Positions 23,745 through 39,640 of a stretch of DNA of 64,000 nt are shown here, piece after piece. The stretch lies in assembly GCA_051294375.1 (NCBI GenBank), contig JBJCIZ010000239.1, positions 1,506,581 through 1,570,580 of the forward strand. Reading direction: 5' to 3'. Each line of letters begins with the position of its first letter. Within the stretch, counting starts at the first letter, position 1. Source of the stretch: Paraspadella gotoi (Eukaryota; Chaetognatha). Made by a program: the position numbers and the translations under genes. Under the pieces are notes generated by a model. The model did not search any database, had not been told where the DNA came from, and saw only the letters and a program-made list of their open reading frames with translations.

Positions 23745-24624
23745 CGGGCGGGGTCGGTTGGGGCTTAGGATGAGAACGTTTTCAAGCGCGAGCGGGAGCC
23801 ATGCGGAATCCGCGCGCGGGCGAAGATTAGCGCGAGAGAGAGAGAGCGAGAGAGAGAGAGAAAGAGAAGAAGACTTTTCCGTCTAGAGACTTTTTTCTTT
23901 CTTTTTCGCGACGGGAAGAAGAAAAAAAAGAAAGAAGGGATCACGTGACCACAACAAAGAATTCTTTTTTGCCTTCGAGCGGAGTTTTAGGATATTATTT
24001 ATCTATTTGTATATTCCCGAGAACGATTCGGACGTTTATTTATATCAATGCCTTTATTTAGCCGAGGATTTCTAAGAAATAAGCGACGAAAGTTAGCATT
24101 CGAGACGATTACATCCAATTGTCGGCGACAAGAAATTTCGACGAATTCGCCGCCGAATTGGCTGAGGATAAAAGCAAAGGGAAAACAATGACATCCGGGA
24201 CTTTTCGTCGGCTCGACCAAAGATTCGTCGCCGATCGGCCGCCAGGAGAGGAGACCATCTTTCGAACGTGCTCCTCATCCCGGTAGATGAGAGGGAGAGA
24301 GAGACCATCTTGACGATCACTTCCGTCCGGGGTCGACCTCGACGACTTTTCTCTCCCAGTCTCCTCGTAATCTTCACTAATTTTTGTCCACAAAGTTAAC
24401 TCATCCTTTTTTTTAAATTTAAAATGTTCTGAAACAGTAAAAAGAAAACTGTGATGAAACAAAAGATCACTCTGAGAAATTTTTGAAAGAAAAAGAGAAA
24501 AAAAAAAGTTGATATCTGACGCAATAATCGAAGAAAAGATATCAGGATTCAGGACCGGCCGGTTTTGTTCCATTCCCACGTTAAAATCCCAGTTCGGTAG
24601 ATAATCTGATTATAAGTCAAAATA
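23745..24624. other. Divergent promoter region of BPTF (-) and AIMP2 (+), with an unexplained GC-rich block
   Basis: The two genes start back to back here. 24180-24360 is GC-rich and open in more than one minus frame (a frame from 24579 runs 156 codons to 24109 and contains SEDYEETGREKSSRSTPDGS), unlike the A/T-rich intergenic DNA elsewhere. I recognise no family and no start with good support, so I do not call a gene. CACGTGACC at 23943 is an E-box. Confidence 0.4.
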
Positions 24625-26262
24625 ATGGCAAAGAAAAACTGCTACTCGCCCACTTGTTCCTCTTGTTTGAACCGAATTCAAGATAGATGTTACTCGGCCA
24701 CGTGTCCGGTAAGTCGTCAAGGAACAACTATATATTGTTTCAACTGAATTTAATTAAATAAAACTCGGAAACAAGGATAAAGTTTTACAATATTTTTCAA
24801 ATGCTGCAACTCATTCCGTAGTCTTGATTCAAAATTGAAATCATTTATTATTGTTGGAATAAATTATAGGAAACATATATATAGTTTCGAATAACAGGAC
24901 ATTGAGAGAAAACTTTTGGCCGACGCGGATCGAAAAGACAAAATACAACTTTTGGATCTGAGAGACGGGCAATTCCAAGTCATGGACCAACTGGAAAGTC
25001 TTCAAACTAAGGTAAGTCAAAAAGAGAAAACCCAGGGAAAGATTAAAAAAATGTTTATTCGCATTTTTTTATTTTTTTTGTGGTCCAAAAATGGTTAATT
25101 TATTTACTGCCAACCATAACCCATTTCTTCATTCCTATTTCTTACTTCAGATGGAGAATCTCAAAAACACCGTGAGAAGCGACATCAATGATGAAGCAAC
25201 GTTGAAACGACTTCAAGAATGTCCCACGGTAAGCGTTGACTCTGATGTCCTGATAATAAAACTGACATTAGACAAACCGACGTTTCCAACATCCCTTCCG
25301 CCCGCAGACAACCCCCAAGAAGTTCCGCGACCTCGTGGTGAAGGCGTCTCCCCGCAACCCTCCCCTTTCACTCTTCGCTCTCGTCCCGCTGCTGCGGCGT
25401 CGATTCCGCGTCGCCGCCTTCGTCCACGCCCACTCCTCCGTCGGTAGCGTCGACGTGGCGCTGCGGGAAGCCTTCGGGGACCAGGCGGCGTGGTAAGGAA
25501 GAAGAGGGTCTGTTAATCTATATTAGGATTCATGATCGACATATCGTCGAATTTCTCTCAGCGAGAGTCGAGGCAATTACGAACTCGTGGTGACTCTGAT
25601 CTGGAAGGAGACTCCTTTCGATCGACCGCAACTCGTCGTCGACAACAAGAACGCCATCATCGGCGAAGTCAACATCGCCAGGTCAGGATGGGAATGAGCG
25701 ATTTGAATAACGAAGAAACGAGCAAAGGAACAAACGAGCACACGAAACTAACGAAGAAAAGAACAAGAAAAAACGAACTATTTTAGAAACTAATGGAGTT
25801 ATAATAAAGCCAACAAATGAGGGACCTTTTAAAAACAAAGAAACGAAACGTTAATCGGTCAGTCAGTCAAATCCTCATACTGGATTCCTCAGATACTTCC
25901 GCCGCCTCCTCTCCCCTGGCCCCTCATCCGAAGATCTTAGTTCCGCGGTGCCGGCGTCCCTCGCCGACGCTCTCCTCGACGCCGTCTCGAACCTTCTTGA
26001 CGGCGCCGGTTCGTCCAAGGGCGCCAAGGAGCGGGCGGCGCTCGTCAAATCCGTAGCGTCGAGTCTGTCCCTCCGAAAGTGGCTAGGAGCGGCGGGAGGC
26101 GACGACGACTCGGCTGGACCAGGGGTCGAGGACGTCGTCGTCTGGCCGTACCTGGCATCCGTCTTGGACGAGATCGTCTCTCTGCCCAGAGTCGTCGAGG
26201 ACTGGATGCGTCGATGCAACGAGGCTCAAGTTTGTCTTCAAGTCAAGAAATTTCTTCGCTAA
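24625..26262 (+). CDS. AIMP2: AIMP2 (p38/JTV1), scaffold of the multi-aminoacyl-tRNA synthetase complex
   Basis: Six exons: 24625-24708, 24898-25011, 25151-25228, 25308-25492, 25562-25681, 25893-26262; 316 residues, close to the human length of about 320. The N-terminus differs from vertebrates: cysteine-rich (CYSPTCSSCLNRIQDRCYSATC). Then a leucine-zipper-like helix (LLDLRDGQFQVMDQLESLQ), the conserved block KKFRDLVVKASPRNPPLSLFAL, HAHSSVGSVDVALREAFGD, NYELVVTLIWK and GEVNIARYF, and a GST C-like domain ending VVEDWMRRCNEAQ. AIMP2 has no catalytic role; it holds the synthetase complex together. It is convergent with eIF4A. A second gene with the same GST-C end lies at the right edge of the window. 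Confidence 0.9.
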
Positions 26263-26810
26263 AGTTTTATCGATTTTGTTCTGATTTTTTAAGTCTCTTT
26301 ACTCCTTAAGTGCCTTGAATTTTTATGGTGTAGAAGAAGATGGTCGACTGGAAGGGATTCCTTGCGTCCCCGCATTATTTTTTAGCTTCGTAGTTAATTT
26401 ATTAGTCGCATAGGCATAACTTATTCGATTTTTTTTCGCCCCTGAGTTCGACCCAAGCGGTTTCCTTTGAACTCGGAAAAAAAAAATTATCTTTTCTCTC
26501 ACAACACGAAACATTAAACTAAATAACCAATCATGTCTGACTCGAATCTGACTGTTTAACTCGCACAATCGCATCCGGGAATAATTATTCGCTGCCGTTT
26601 GGACTTTTGCCTACTTTTATTTCTTGATTAATCGATAATCGTTAGTCTGAGCGAAACCCGTTTTCCCAGTTAGAATTTTTTTTTCCCTCTTTTCCCGAAT
26701 TAATGACTGAACATAAAATGTCTGACACGAAAAAAAATACATAGCGACTTAGTTGAAACTTTATCCGCGCCACTGGCGCCTTTCTTCTCGTCTCGGATCC
26801 GAGGCCCTTC
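26263..26810. other. Convergent 3' intergenic region, AIMP2 / eIF4A
   Basis: A/T-rich spacer between the two stop codons. No gene seen. Confidence 0.6.
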
Positions 26811-30073
<3,263 letters not shown>

Positions 30074-31650
30074 CTGGTACGGATGGGAATGAATGGAAAT
30101 AAATGAAATTAAATGAATAAAACGTTAAAGGAATGTAAATAAAAGAAAACTATAACACTTATGAAGGAAGAAATGAATTAAAGGTTAAAACGTAATGAAT
30201 ACAAAATTAAAGGAATGTGAAAAGAAAACTGTACGGACAGAAATGAATGATAGGAATGTTAAAAGAATCCTTTTCAATGCAAGGGAGGGGGCTTTCAATT
30301 AAAAGAATCCTTTTCAATGCAAGGGAGGGGCTTTCAATTCAAAGAATCCTTTTCAATGCAAGGGAGGGGCTTTCAATTATTAGGTTCGAAGACAGGAACT
30401 AAGAACAAAATTGATTCCCATGTTCTCAAGCTTTTTTTTTCTCTCAAGCTCAATCTAAACAAATCTACAGTAACCCAGGGTCTTTTCTTACGAATAATTC
30501 GAGAACATTAGCCACATTTAACATAATATGATTTTTAAAAATCTTTAGAGGACCCACATGTTAGTGATGAAAGAGAAATATTTGCCAACGGCGAGATAAT
30601 GTAGCAAAACCCCTTTCCTTATAATTTTATTATCGAAACTTACTATGACCATAAATAATTACCTTATATTATCGACAAACTCTTGTGACATATTTTGTAA
30701 AACGACTTGCTTCTGATTCAGAAGTGAGGTTGAATGACGCCATGAGCTCAGGGAAAATTGAGGAAAGAAAGAAAAATCTCGAAATGAAATCTTTTGCTTC
30801 GAAATTTAGTCTAATTTATCTTATCATCCACATTACTTTAAACAGCGGACATTGCTTGAAAAATTAATTTACCTAATCAACTAATATTCTTAAATAAAAC
30901 GTCGCACTATTTTGCGTTCCTTCGATAAACAAAAGAACATGGTTGTATTCTTACGCGATAAATTCTAATCTAATCTAATGATAATTGATATAGCCTATAT
31001 TATATTATTTTATAGCCTATATTATACGGTCATCGTGAGATCAAGAATTAACCGATTCTGATATTGTTACTAACAATGTAAGTCCGATTCCTCAATTTAC
31101 AATAGACCTTCACTCAAAATAAGATCCTTGATTAAGATTACGAACTCTATTACTAACATAAAGAAACAATAGTTGTCTGAAGTCAGTTTAAATATAACTA
31201 GCTAATTACCCCTTAATGGTAGTTGGTATTTTTCTTCCCGAATTTTGAAAATGATTAAGACAAATAAATTGTAAAAATATATATTAATTATAGCAGTGTA
31301 TTTTCATTTAAAAATGCTTGACAAAATTATAAAGTTTAAGCTTATTACATTATAAGCTGCCTCTAGGTTATAAAGTAAAATGTCCAGTAAGATTTAGAAT
31401 CAAGCAAGTGCATTGTACAATCACAACATTCCTAATTTCATCAAAACATTTGTGATTCGATTTCAAAAATTTATCAGCTTTGGTAACGTCATTCTTTTTT
31501 CTTCGAGTGAGACAAAGCGTGTCTAGTTTTTTAAGACGATCTCGAATCACAAGCCATATTATTGCACAGTCAAAGTGAACAGTGAAACAAAAAGTATGTA
31601 TAAATTTCTCCAGTTCATCATTTAAAAATTATCCAATGACTCCTCGGCGT
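30074..31650. other. Intergenic region between eIF4A and DNAI2
   Basis: A/T-rich. Apart from the three-unit tandem repeat at 30259-30380 I see nothing. A missing eIF4A 5' exon should lie in its left half; the DNAI2 3' end is at the right. Confidence 0.5.
30259..30380. repeat. 39-40-base tandem repeat, three units
   Basis: AAAGAATCCTTTTCAATGCA plus AGGGAGGGGCTTTCAATT, three times with one extra G in the first unit. Confidence 0.9.
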
Positions 31651-33757
31651 CTACGAGGGTCGAACTCCGCTTCCGCCGCCCGCCGCCTCCGCAGCCGATG
31701 ACTTGACGCGGTCTTTGAGGCGGAGCTCGCGGTGCCTCGCCTCCAGGATCTTCTCTCGGCGCGACTCTCGCTCGAACATGGCTCCCACTAACAGCTTCTC
31801 GTTGGGCTGAACAAGATTAATTAATAAATTTTAAATACGTGGCTGGATTGGAAAATTATATATTATAAATGTATAGATAAGTAAATGGTTACACTGCATT
31901 ACTAAATTTTCAAAACGAGCAACAGAAAACCTGAATTAAAACATAACGGAACTGAGAGGAAATTAATTAATCAATAAATGAATTTCTAAATTCATCAATT
32001 TTAAAAATCAAAAATAATAAAAACAAAAAGTAAAAAAAAAAAAAGTTAAGAAATACATCCCCTACCTGTAAAATGCAGAGGTTGTCCGAGAGCTCGATGA
32101 GCGTGGTGGCACCGCCCCGGGACCCGCAGGCGATGAAGCGTCCGTTGTCGTGGATCCTCAGACTGTAGAGAGGATCGTCGGCGACTTGGACCGACAGCGT
32201 TGGGTCCGTCTGTTTGAAGATCATGTCCCAGATGTCGAGCGTCCCGTCCATTTTCGTCGTGAAGTAAACGCCGGGTCTTCGGGGTTAATAAGTAAATAAG
32301 CATTGTTTATAGGTATAATAACTGAGTTATTAATACTTAAAAAAAAGGATAATTTTAAACTTTTAAAGTAACAGCATACAAATTTAGCAACACTGATTCA
32401 AAACACGACAATATGCCAATGAGATTGAGAGCCTCATGGATTTCAGTTTAGTGAACCACCAACCTGGTGGGCGACCAGCAGGCGTCGGTGAGATAGTGCT
32501 GGTGATTCTTCGTCCACATAATGGAGGATTCCTTGATGTCCTCGGACCAGATGCGCGCGACCCAGTCGCCGACAGAGAGGAAGTTCTTGGCGAAGAAGGG
32601 GTTGCGTTGGAGAGAATAAACGGGGCCGTGATGTCCTGGGGATTGTAACGTTAATTGTATATCCGGGTTCGTTACAAGAACATCCTTCTAATACCTGAAT
32701 ACACAGCCACAATTTTTTCGGCAGGTGTTTTCGCTTTGCGGTTGCAACCCAGGATCGCTCCTTGTTCCGTTCCCACCATGAATCTGGCCCAGAAGTAGAC
32801 CCAACTTTAACATTATGACTAAATAAAACATCCAATGAGTGAATTAAGTAATTTAATCTTAATAATTTTAATTTTAATAATTTTTAATTTCAATTTAAAT
32901 AATTTAGTGAATTAGTAATTTCCAACCTGGTGGGAATCGTAGGCTCGTACTCCAGGGTCATTGCGCCTTGGGCTTTCTTCGGGTTGCAGGATTTCGTCGG
33001 GTCCAGAATCAACCTCTCCGTGGACCCGTCCAATTTTCTCGTGTCCCACCAGATGGCAGTCCCGTCGGTCGAGCCGGAGAAGCACTCCGTCCCTGGAGAA
33101 TGAGGACAAATCCGTCAGGAAATTTTTAAGCCAACAAACAAAACGGGGGGGGGGGAGAAATGAGCAAATATATACCTCAGGGATTCTTTCAAGGAGTGCA
33201 ACGCTTGCTCGGTGGTCTCTATAAAAGTGGCGAGTGAATTTAACGTAAAAATCGTGTCGTTGCATTAAAAATTAATATAAACTGAGGCTGTGAAAATGTG
33301 AGAGGATGGTGACGATAACGAAAATGGCGACGCGCGTCGGATTGCTCGGCCGACCGGTTTTGGAATTGAGCCAAATGACTTTGTAGACGGGGTCGTGGTG
33401 GGCGACTTCGGCCGGCGTCATCTCGACCGGGGACGATCCCTTGCGGGTGTCCCAAACGCCCAGTTGACCGTTGTAGCAACCGCCTGGGACCGGAAAAAAA
33501 AAGGAACTATAAATGTTAACTGTCCTTTTATAAAACCTGTAATACTATTACTAATACTATTCCTAATAGACGTTGACGAACCGATAAGAACGTGAGAGTC
33601 TTTGGGGTTGTATTCCAAGGAGACGATGGACGATGGCGGACGAAGCGCCATCTCGGGTTTATTCGGATTCTCCGTGTCCCAAATGTAGGAATACCTGAAG
33701 GAGATCTTTATTCATTCATTCTTTCATTCATTAGTGTTCTATTTCCTCTTTTCTTCC

Positions 33758-33817
<60 letters not shown>

Positions 33818-35197
33818 CTTAAACCATCTCCATTCTCCCTCACATGTTGTCGTCCCCACTCGAGCCGCGAAACTCCAAGCTACTATAAGCGACGGCAATC
33901 TTGGAGGGCCCGTCGGGTCCTTCTGGCAGCCACGAGATACTGGAGGCCGTGTGCTGCTTGGCTTCGGGGCCCAGCGTCGGCGCCCAGGGGTTGCGGTAAA
34001 CGTTTATGGTCTTTGCCGAAGGCTCCTTGAGTTTTGAGTATGGTTAAAAGAAAAGCGGAAAGAGAGGTTAAGATTTGGAATTAAGCGGGCCAGACTGTCG
34101 GGACAATAAACGGCGAGAATCTTTACCAGACTGTCGTGAGAACAATAGACAAGGAGAAATCCTTACCTCGTCGAACTCCACATCCTCTATGTCGCCAAAA
34201 TACTCCTCGTAAATATCGATGGCGTTGTTCTGTTTGATGCAATGCTCCATAACGGAACTGAGAGGAAATGAATGAATAAATAAATCAATTATTTTAATTT
34301 ATCGACGAAAAAGGGAAAAAAAGAAAATTGTATTTAATTTTTTTTTTCACCCGAGCTGCACGATGGTGTTGACGTAAAGTTCATCTTTTTCAACTTTTTT
34401 CCGGTAGCGAATAGTTTGCTCCATTTCCTAGAAATGAAAAAAAAAGCACAATAAAAATGAGGTAAAAAATGAAGAGAGGAGGTTTTTCTCTTTTTACGAA
34501 CCTGCGGGTTGACGTCCTTAGGCCATCCGCCTTCCACGTGATTCAACCCACGCGATTCGGTTTCGTACCTTTGGCACAAAAATGTAATAATTAGTTTAAT
34601 GACAATGATAAAAATTAAATATTTTTAGTATTTTTGTAAAATCATCCAACAGAACTTATAATATATCTCTGCCTACTCATAGTCCGACACTTTTCACTAC
34701 CGAACTTTCTTCCCACCCCCCCCAAAAAAAAAAAAATTCCTATTCCACTCAATCCTAACCATCGCCGAAGAGACCAACCCCCCAAATACCTTTCCGTATT
34801 AGCGTCGTGTTCGGACATGCTCTGCGCGCACTGGATCCCGATGTCCACCGGATCCTTGTAGACGAAGTTGGCGAACATTTCGTCGTCGGGGGCGATGTCG
34901 ACGTGGAGCTCCGCCGCCCTGAAAAAATTATTATTTTAATGTTGAGAGAAAAAGGTTTGTTAGAAAAAAAAAAAACAGCGGACATGTTTCGGCTTTTATT
35001 TTGCGTTAATAATTTGTTTCAAATATTTAACGAAGAAAAGAGAGAGAGAACGAAAAGAAAGCAAAATACCACGATTTTAATGTCAAAAATGGGGGCAATC
35101 TGACCCAGCCCAGCTTCCCTCAAACTGACCTGTCCGAAAAGTTGCACTGTCGACCAAACTCTTGTCGCTTCTTCGTGTAGACGTAGACGATCTCCAT
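31651..35197 (-). CDS. DNAI2: Axonemal dynein intermediate chain 2
   Basis: Thirteen exons join to 549 residues: 35130-35197, 34790-34918, 34502-34568, 34351-34427, 34167-34257, 33844-34025, 33582-33694, 33355-33483, 32927-33092, 32695-32783, 32464-32635, 32066-32276, 31651-31806. The start [20 protein letters not shown] and the blocks [32 protein letters not shown] and [18 protein letters not shown] are diagnostic for DNAI2. WD repeats follow ([53 protein letters not shown]). It is an outer dynein arm component that docks the motor on ciliary doublets. The end, [17 protein letters not shown], is conserved but the acidic C-terminal tail of vertebrate DNAI2 is missing, so the protein is about 50 residues shorter. 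Confidence 0.95.
32407..32440 (+). repeat. Short palindromic octamer element, diverged copy
   Basis: GACAATATGCCAATGAGATT, followed by GAGAGCCTCATGG. The head motif matches copies 1 and 2 with one change; only a short imperfect stem (CAATGAG with CTCATGG) remains. In a DNAI2 intron. Confidence 0.5.
33761..33812 (+). repeat. (CT)n microsatellite in a DNAI2 intron
   Basis: An unbroken TC/CT run of about 50 bases between DNAI2 exons 33582-33694 and 33844-34025. Confidence 0.95.
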
Positions 35198-35785
35198 GAC
35201 GACGACTTTCAAAATCGATCCGTCGATTCGAAACTTACAAACTCTCGAGGTCTAAAACCAAAACTGCACCGATTCTCTTACATCACCGACTCCTGCGATT
35301 GTCAAAAGATTAAGGATAAAAACAAATTTATTAATCGCTCCAGACTTATTTATTTATTTCACTTTTTTTTTAATAAAATAACGAATTACAATTGATCGTT
35401 TTAGAGTTGCCGATAATAAATTGTCGGAAGGAAAAAAAATGCAATGGCGAGACGCATTATTATCACGTGAACATCATAACGATAAATAATTTAGTCGTGA
35501 AAAGCATTAACTTAAATGATTTATTAACTCACATAAGTCCCATTAATATTTCGATGACCTTCAAACAATTTAAATATCCCGTTCATTATCGTTAATGAAT
35601 ATAACAACGGTCTCTGCCGAATGCCTGCGACGATGCATAAAAACAACATAAAAAAACAAAAAAAAAACAAAAAAAACACTGGGATGGAAGCGAGGTTGGA
35701 ATTGAGTAACCGCAAAGTTCCTTGAGTTTCATGAGGCGCCGAAAAACGCAAATCGCGCCGGAAAGCGAAAAAAAAAGCGCGCCGA
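35198..35785. other. Intergenic region, DNAI2 5' side / PRELID1 3' side
   Basis: A/T-rich, no gene seen. The region just before DNAI2 has CACGTGA at 35464 (E-box like). No TATA box that stands out. Confidence 0.5.
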
Positions 35786-37053
35786 TTATCCCTCGGCGCC
35801 GCGAACGCCGAACTTGTCCTTCAGATTGTCCTGAGCGGAACCGATGGTGACTTTTGCGTTCTCCTTCGTCTTTTCCAGCTTCTCCTTGGCGTTCTCCCTC
35901 GTCTTCTCAAGCTTCTCCTTGGCCTGATCGAGCGGCTGCCTCCACCGCTCCTTGGCGCGGTCCCGCATCAGCGCCGCCCTCTCCCGCAGCATCCGTCGCT
36001 TCTGCTCGATGAAGGGGTGGACGGGGAAGAGAGGGGCGCCGGACGTAGACGGCGACGCCGCCTCGAAATCCTCGTCGTAGATTTGGCGGAGGACGAGGTC
36101 GAAGCCGGAGGCGGTCCTGGCCACGTTCTTGGTCCATCGCTGGATCCCGAACCGCTCGATGAGGTTGCCCGTCGGGGCGTACCATTGGCTGGAGACCCAG
36201 AACATCTTGTGACTTAGTGTCGAAGGTTTGCCTGTGGAGTGTGGATGAGGGAGGGGACGTTAGGTTGGGGCGTGAAAAATGGGTAAATGCAGTTTCGCTT
36301 TGAAATTAAAAGAATAAGAGAAGGAGAAACAAAAGACTCGCTGCACCATATTAACTATCTAAAGGTCCGACGAACATAATTTCGGCCAATTCGATTCTTT
36401 GGAGTCGGATGAAGGGGGTTTAGACTAAATGGGGGGGAAAAAAATTATAGACTTGTTAATGATACTGTTCTTAAGGATCACATCTTTGTCGGGGCCGCAA
36501 AATTATTCGCCAATCCTTAAATCCTCCTTACCGACCTTTTTCGTCAACTCCACAGGTGTAGACGACCTTCTCCGTCGTCTCCATCAACGACTTGTGGGAG
36601 ACGTTTCTGCAGTAGGTCGTCAGCGTCTTCGCTTTGGGGTCGACGATGCTCTCCTCCACGATGGGGACGCGGCTGGCGGGCATGAGCTTCTTGCCCCACC
36701 CGGGAATCGAGTTGGTCTTCATCAGCAGCCGCCGGGTGTAGAGAGTCCCGTCGGGGCGAAGCTGGCGGGAAATTGGGGCGTTGGAAGAATTGAATAGGTC
36801 AAATATGTTTGAGGTCTCACCTCTCGACTCAGGACATCTTCGGTCAAAACGTGTTGGGCGAAAGGATTCGGGTATCGAGCCCAAAAGGCCACCACCACCT
36901 GCCAACGGAAAATCGCGTATGAACATATGATTGCATAGTTAGACTAATTCATATAAACTTCAAAAGTCGATCCGAAATCACGGAGATTACGAGATTCACA
37001 TTCACCTGATCCCAGCCGAAGTTGAGAGAATCGATCACAGTTTGAAATCTCAT
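35786..37053 (-). CDS. PRELID1: PRELI domain protein of the PRELID1 type with LEA-like C-terminal repeats
   Basis: Four exons: 37006-37053 (MRFQTVIDSLNFGWDQ), 36821-36898, 36536-36761, 35786-36231; 265 residues. The PRELI/MSF1 domain shows FWARYPNPFAQHVLTEDVLSRE, RRLLMKTNSIPGW, VEESIVDPKAKTLTTYCRNV and FWVSSQWY. PRELID1 moves phosphatidic acid across the mitochondrial intermembrane space with TRIAP1, for cardiolipin synthesis. After the domain come basic helical repeats (AKEKLEKTRENAKEKLEKTK) like the LEA motif of vertebrate PRELID1. The length is a little above the vertebrate protein (about 219). It lies head to tail with TOM70, another mitochondrial gene. Confidence 0.92.
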
Positions 37054-37787
37054 CTTTTCTTTTTTTTCTCGTTTCACAAATTCACATTAGATTTTTCGTC
37101 TCTTTATGTCGGCGTCCCATCACTCGGCCGAAAGTGGAATGGGTTCAGAGGCGGAAAAAAAAACTGAGCATCACTGTAACCCCGAGAGGGAGAGCGGGCC
37201 AAAAGAAAAAAACATAACTGAGCAACGCCGTATGGAAAAATGAGAGAGAGAGTGTTCTGTAATTATGAGGACTAGTCAAACGGAAGCTTGTAATCTTTTC
37301 TACGTATCTCTCTCTCTCTCTCGTAGCATCGGGTAACAAAAATATTGCGTTTAACACGGTCGCAGTCTTTTTTAACTCGAAAACGAACGATCAACGATGA
37401 AAAAGAAAAAAAGAAAAAAAGAAAGAAAAAGCCAAATTTTAAAAAACGAACACTGGCTCCAAAAACTTGGATTTCCGCAACCGACTCTTCCGGAACATCG
37501 AAACGACGATCGCTTCCAACTCTTTTTTCCTCATATAACTCCAAGCGTCCGAATATCCAATCAAAATCGAGATCAATTAATAAATCAATACTAAAAAAAA
37601 AATCTCGCTATTTACAATAAAAATTGGAAAAGAAAAAAAATTGATTTGTTTTTTTTTCTGAGAGCTATGAAAAAATTCAGGAAACACTGGAGGGGGGGGA
37701 CAAATCCGTTAAATTTTGACGGTAGCCGAAAAAACTAAAGAGATGCCGAGATGATCAACGTCGCAACTTTCGTCGTCGCCGCCGCCT
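37054..37787. other. Intergenic region, PRELID1 5' side / TOM70 3' side
   Basis: A/T- and poly(A)-rich, with a short CT tract near 37306. No gene seen. Confidence 0.6.
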
Positions 37788-39640
37788 TCAAAAGATGCCC
37801 GGCTGGAAGTTGGAAGGCAGCGCGCCGCCGAACCTCTTGGCGATGCGCGACTGCGCCGCGGCGCCGAGCTGCAGACCGTAGAGATGCACCAGCTGCATCT
37901 CGAATTTGGCCAGCTGGATGGCCTTGTCGAAGAGCCGCAGAGCAGCGTCAAAGTTGTGACGCTGGACTTCGAGCGTGCCGAGGATTTCATAGGCGAACTC
38001 GCAGAGGGGATCCATGTCCAGCGCTTTTTGGATGAGCGCGCAAGAATTGGGAATGTCGTTCTTCCAGTGGAGGAGGCAGAGACCGCGGTGAACCTGCGGA
38101 AAACGTGAATATCAGGTTAGAGTTAAAAAAAAAAGAACACGAATTCACTCTGGCAACATACGCTAACATCTGACACTCTCACCAGCATAGATGCGTTATC
38201 TTTCTCCACACTCAATGCTTTCTGAAACATCTTGTCGGCGTTCTCGAACTGTTGCTGGTCTAACAGCACCTGGCCCAGCAAACCCCAGCCTTCGGCGCAT
38301 TCGGGAAACTTGTCGACGATTTGATAAAAATCTTTCATGGCCTTTTCGATCTTGCCCGGATCTTGCTCGGCCACGGCCTTGCCGTACCGGGCGTAGCAGC
38401 TCTGCACGGCGGTAACGGGCGAGGACGGACAGAGCACGACGCACTTGTCGAAGTCGGACACGGCCTCGGCAAAGTTGTTCATCATGAGGTGGACTTGTCC
38501 TCTGTGATGATAGGCGTCGGAGTTGTCCTTGTCCAGCTCCATCGCTTTACGAAAATCGTCCAGCGCCGCCCCCGTGTCGTTGGTTTGCATCCAGAGGCCG
38601 GCGCGGCGGACGCGCGCCGTAACCAGGAGATCGACATTAGGCGCCGGGTCGGAGCCGAGTAGGGCGTCGAGGTCCTTGGAGGCGCGGGCACCACATCCCT
38701 GCAGAACGAGAAAGGTGGCTCGAAGGAGCAGCGCCTGCGACCGGAAAGGCGTCGATTCGTTGGCCAACTCCTGGTCGCACAAGTCGATGATGTCGCCGTA
38801 AGATTCCCGCGCCAACAGAGCCTGCGCTTTGCGGTAGGGAGAGGCGTCGGCGTCTGCTCCGGCGTCACCGTTTCCGGCTTCGGCGTCGCGACGCCGGGCG
38901 ACGGCCTCGTTGTAGACTGGATCGTGGGAGAAGGCGGAGAAGTAAGTGCGAATGAAATGGGTGGAAGGAAGGACGGGATCTCGGCCGGCAGAAAACGTCG
39001 CCTCCGCCTTCTCCTTGCCCAGCTGCTTGAGGATTCTCTCCAGCGTGACGAAAGTGTTGGGGTTGGGTTCGAGGGCGCAGGCAAGAGAAACGTCGTCGAG
39101 ACAGTCGACGAGGCGCTTCTGTTGTTCGTAGGCTTTAGCTCGCCGCGTCAAGGCCTTCACGTATTTGGCGTTGTACTCGAGAGCACGAGAGCAGTCGGCA
39201 ACGATCTTCTCGTAGTCTTTGAGGTTCTCGTAGGCGGCGGCGCGATTCTGGTAGAAGGTGGCCAACTCTTGGGCGTTCTCCGCCGGGCATTCATCGATGG
39301 CCTTGGTGTAGTTCTCGATGGCGGCGTCGAACTTCCCCAGCTTGAAGAGTTTGTTGCCCTTGTTCTTGAGAGCGACGGCCTTTTCCAGCGGGGAGCGGAG
39401 ATCCTCCACTTGAGGCTTCTTGTCGACCGTGTTGGGAGGAACGACGGCGACGAGCGGATCCGGTTTTGACGGCGCCTTGGCTTCTTCCGGGGGGCGTTTC
39501 TCTCCTCCGCGGCGGAGCATGTAGCAGCCGAGGCCAAGAGCGGCCACTGGGGTTCCCAAAAGAAGAGCCAACTTCCATCGGGGCATCTCGGACAAGGAGG
39601 TCTTTAAGTTTTCAAAAACGGATCGGTCTTGTCTCGACAT
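37788..39640 (-). CDS. TOMM70: TOM70, mitochondrial outer-membrane import receptor
   Basis: Two exons, 38183-39640 and 37788-38093, joined as NASML/VHRGLCLLHWK; 587 residues, near the human 608. An N-terminal membrane anchor (WKLALLLGTPVAALGLGCYML, residues about 22-42) is followed by a basic segment and then TPR repeats: the clamp TPRs begin with ALKNKGNKLFKLGKFDAAIENYTKAID and continue through FYQNRAAAYENLKDYEKIVADCSRAL and YVKALTRRAKAYE; later TPRs include DAYHHRGQVHLMMNNFAEAVSDF. TOM70 receives carrier precursors from Hsp70/Hsp90 chaperones and hands them to TOM40. The conserved C-terminal end (FGGALPSNFQPGIF) is close to the usual TOM70 tail. The start has MSRQDRSVFENL ahead of the anchor, in one open frame. 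Confidence 0.94.

Noticed and set aside
38924-39469. 181-codon plus-strand open frame inside TOM70
   Set aside because: Antisense shadow of a GC-rich TPR coding exon.
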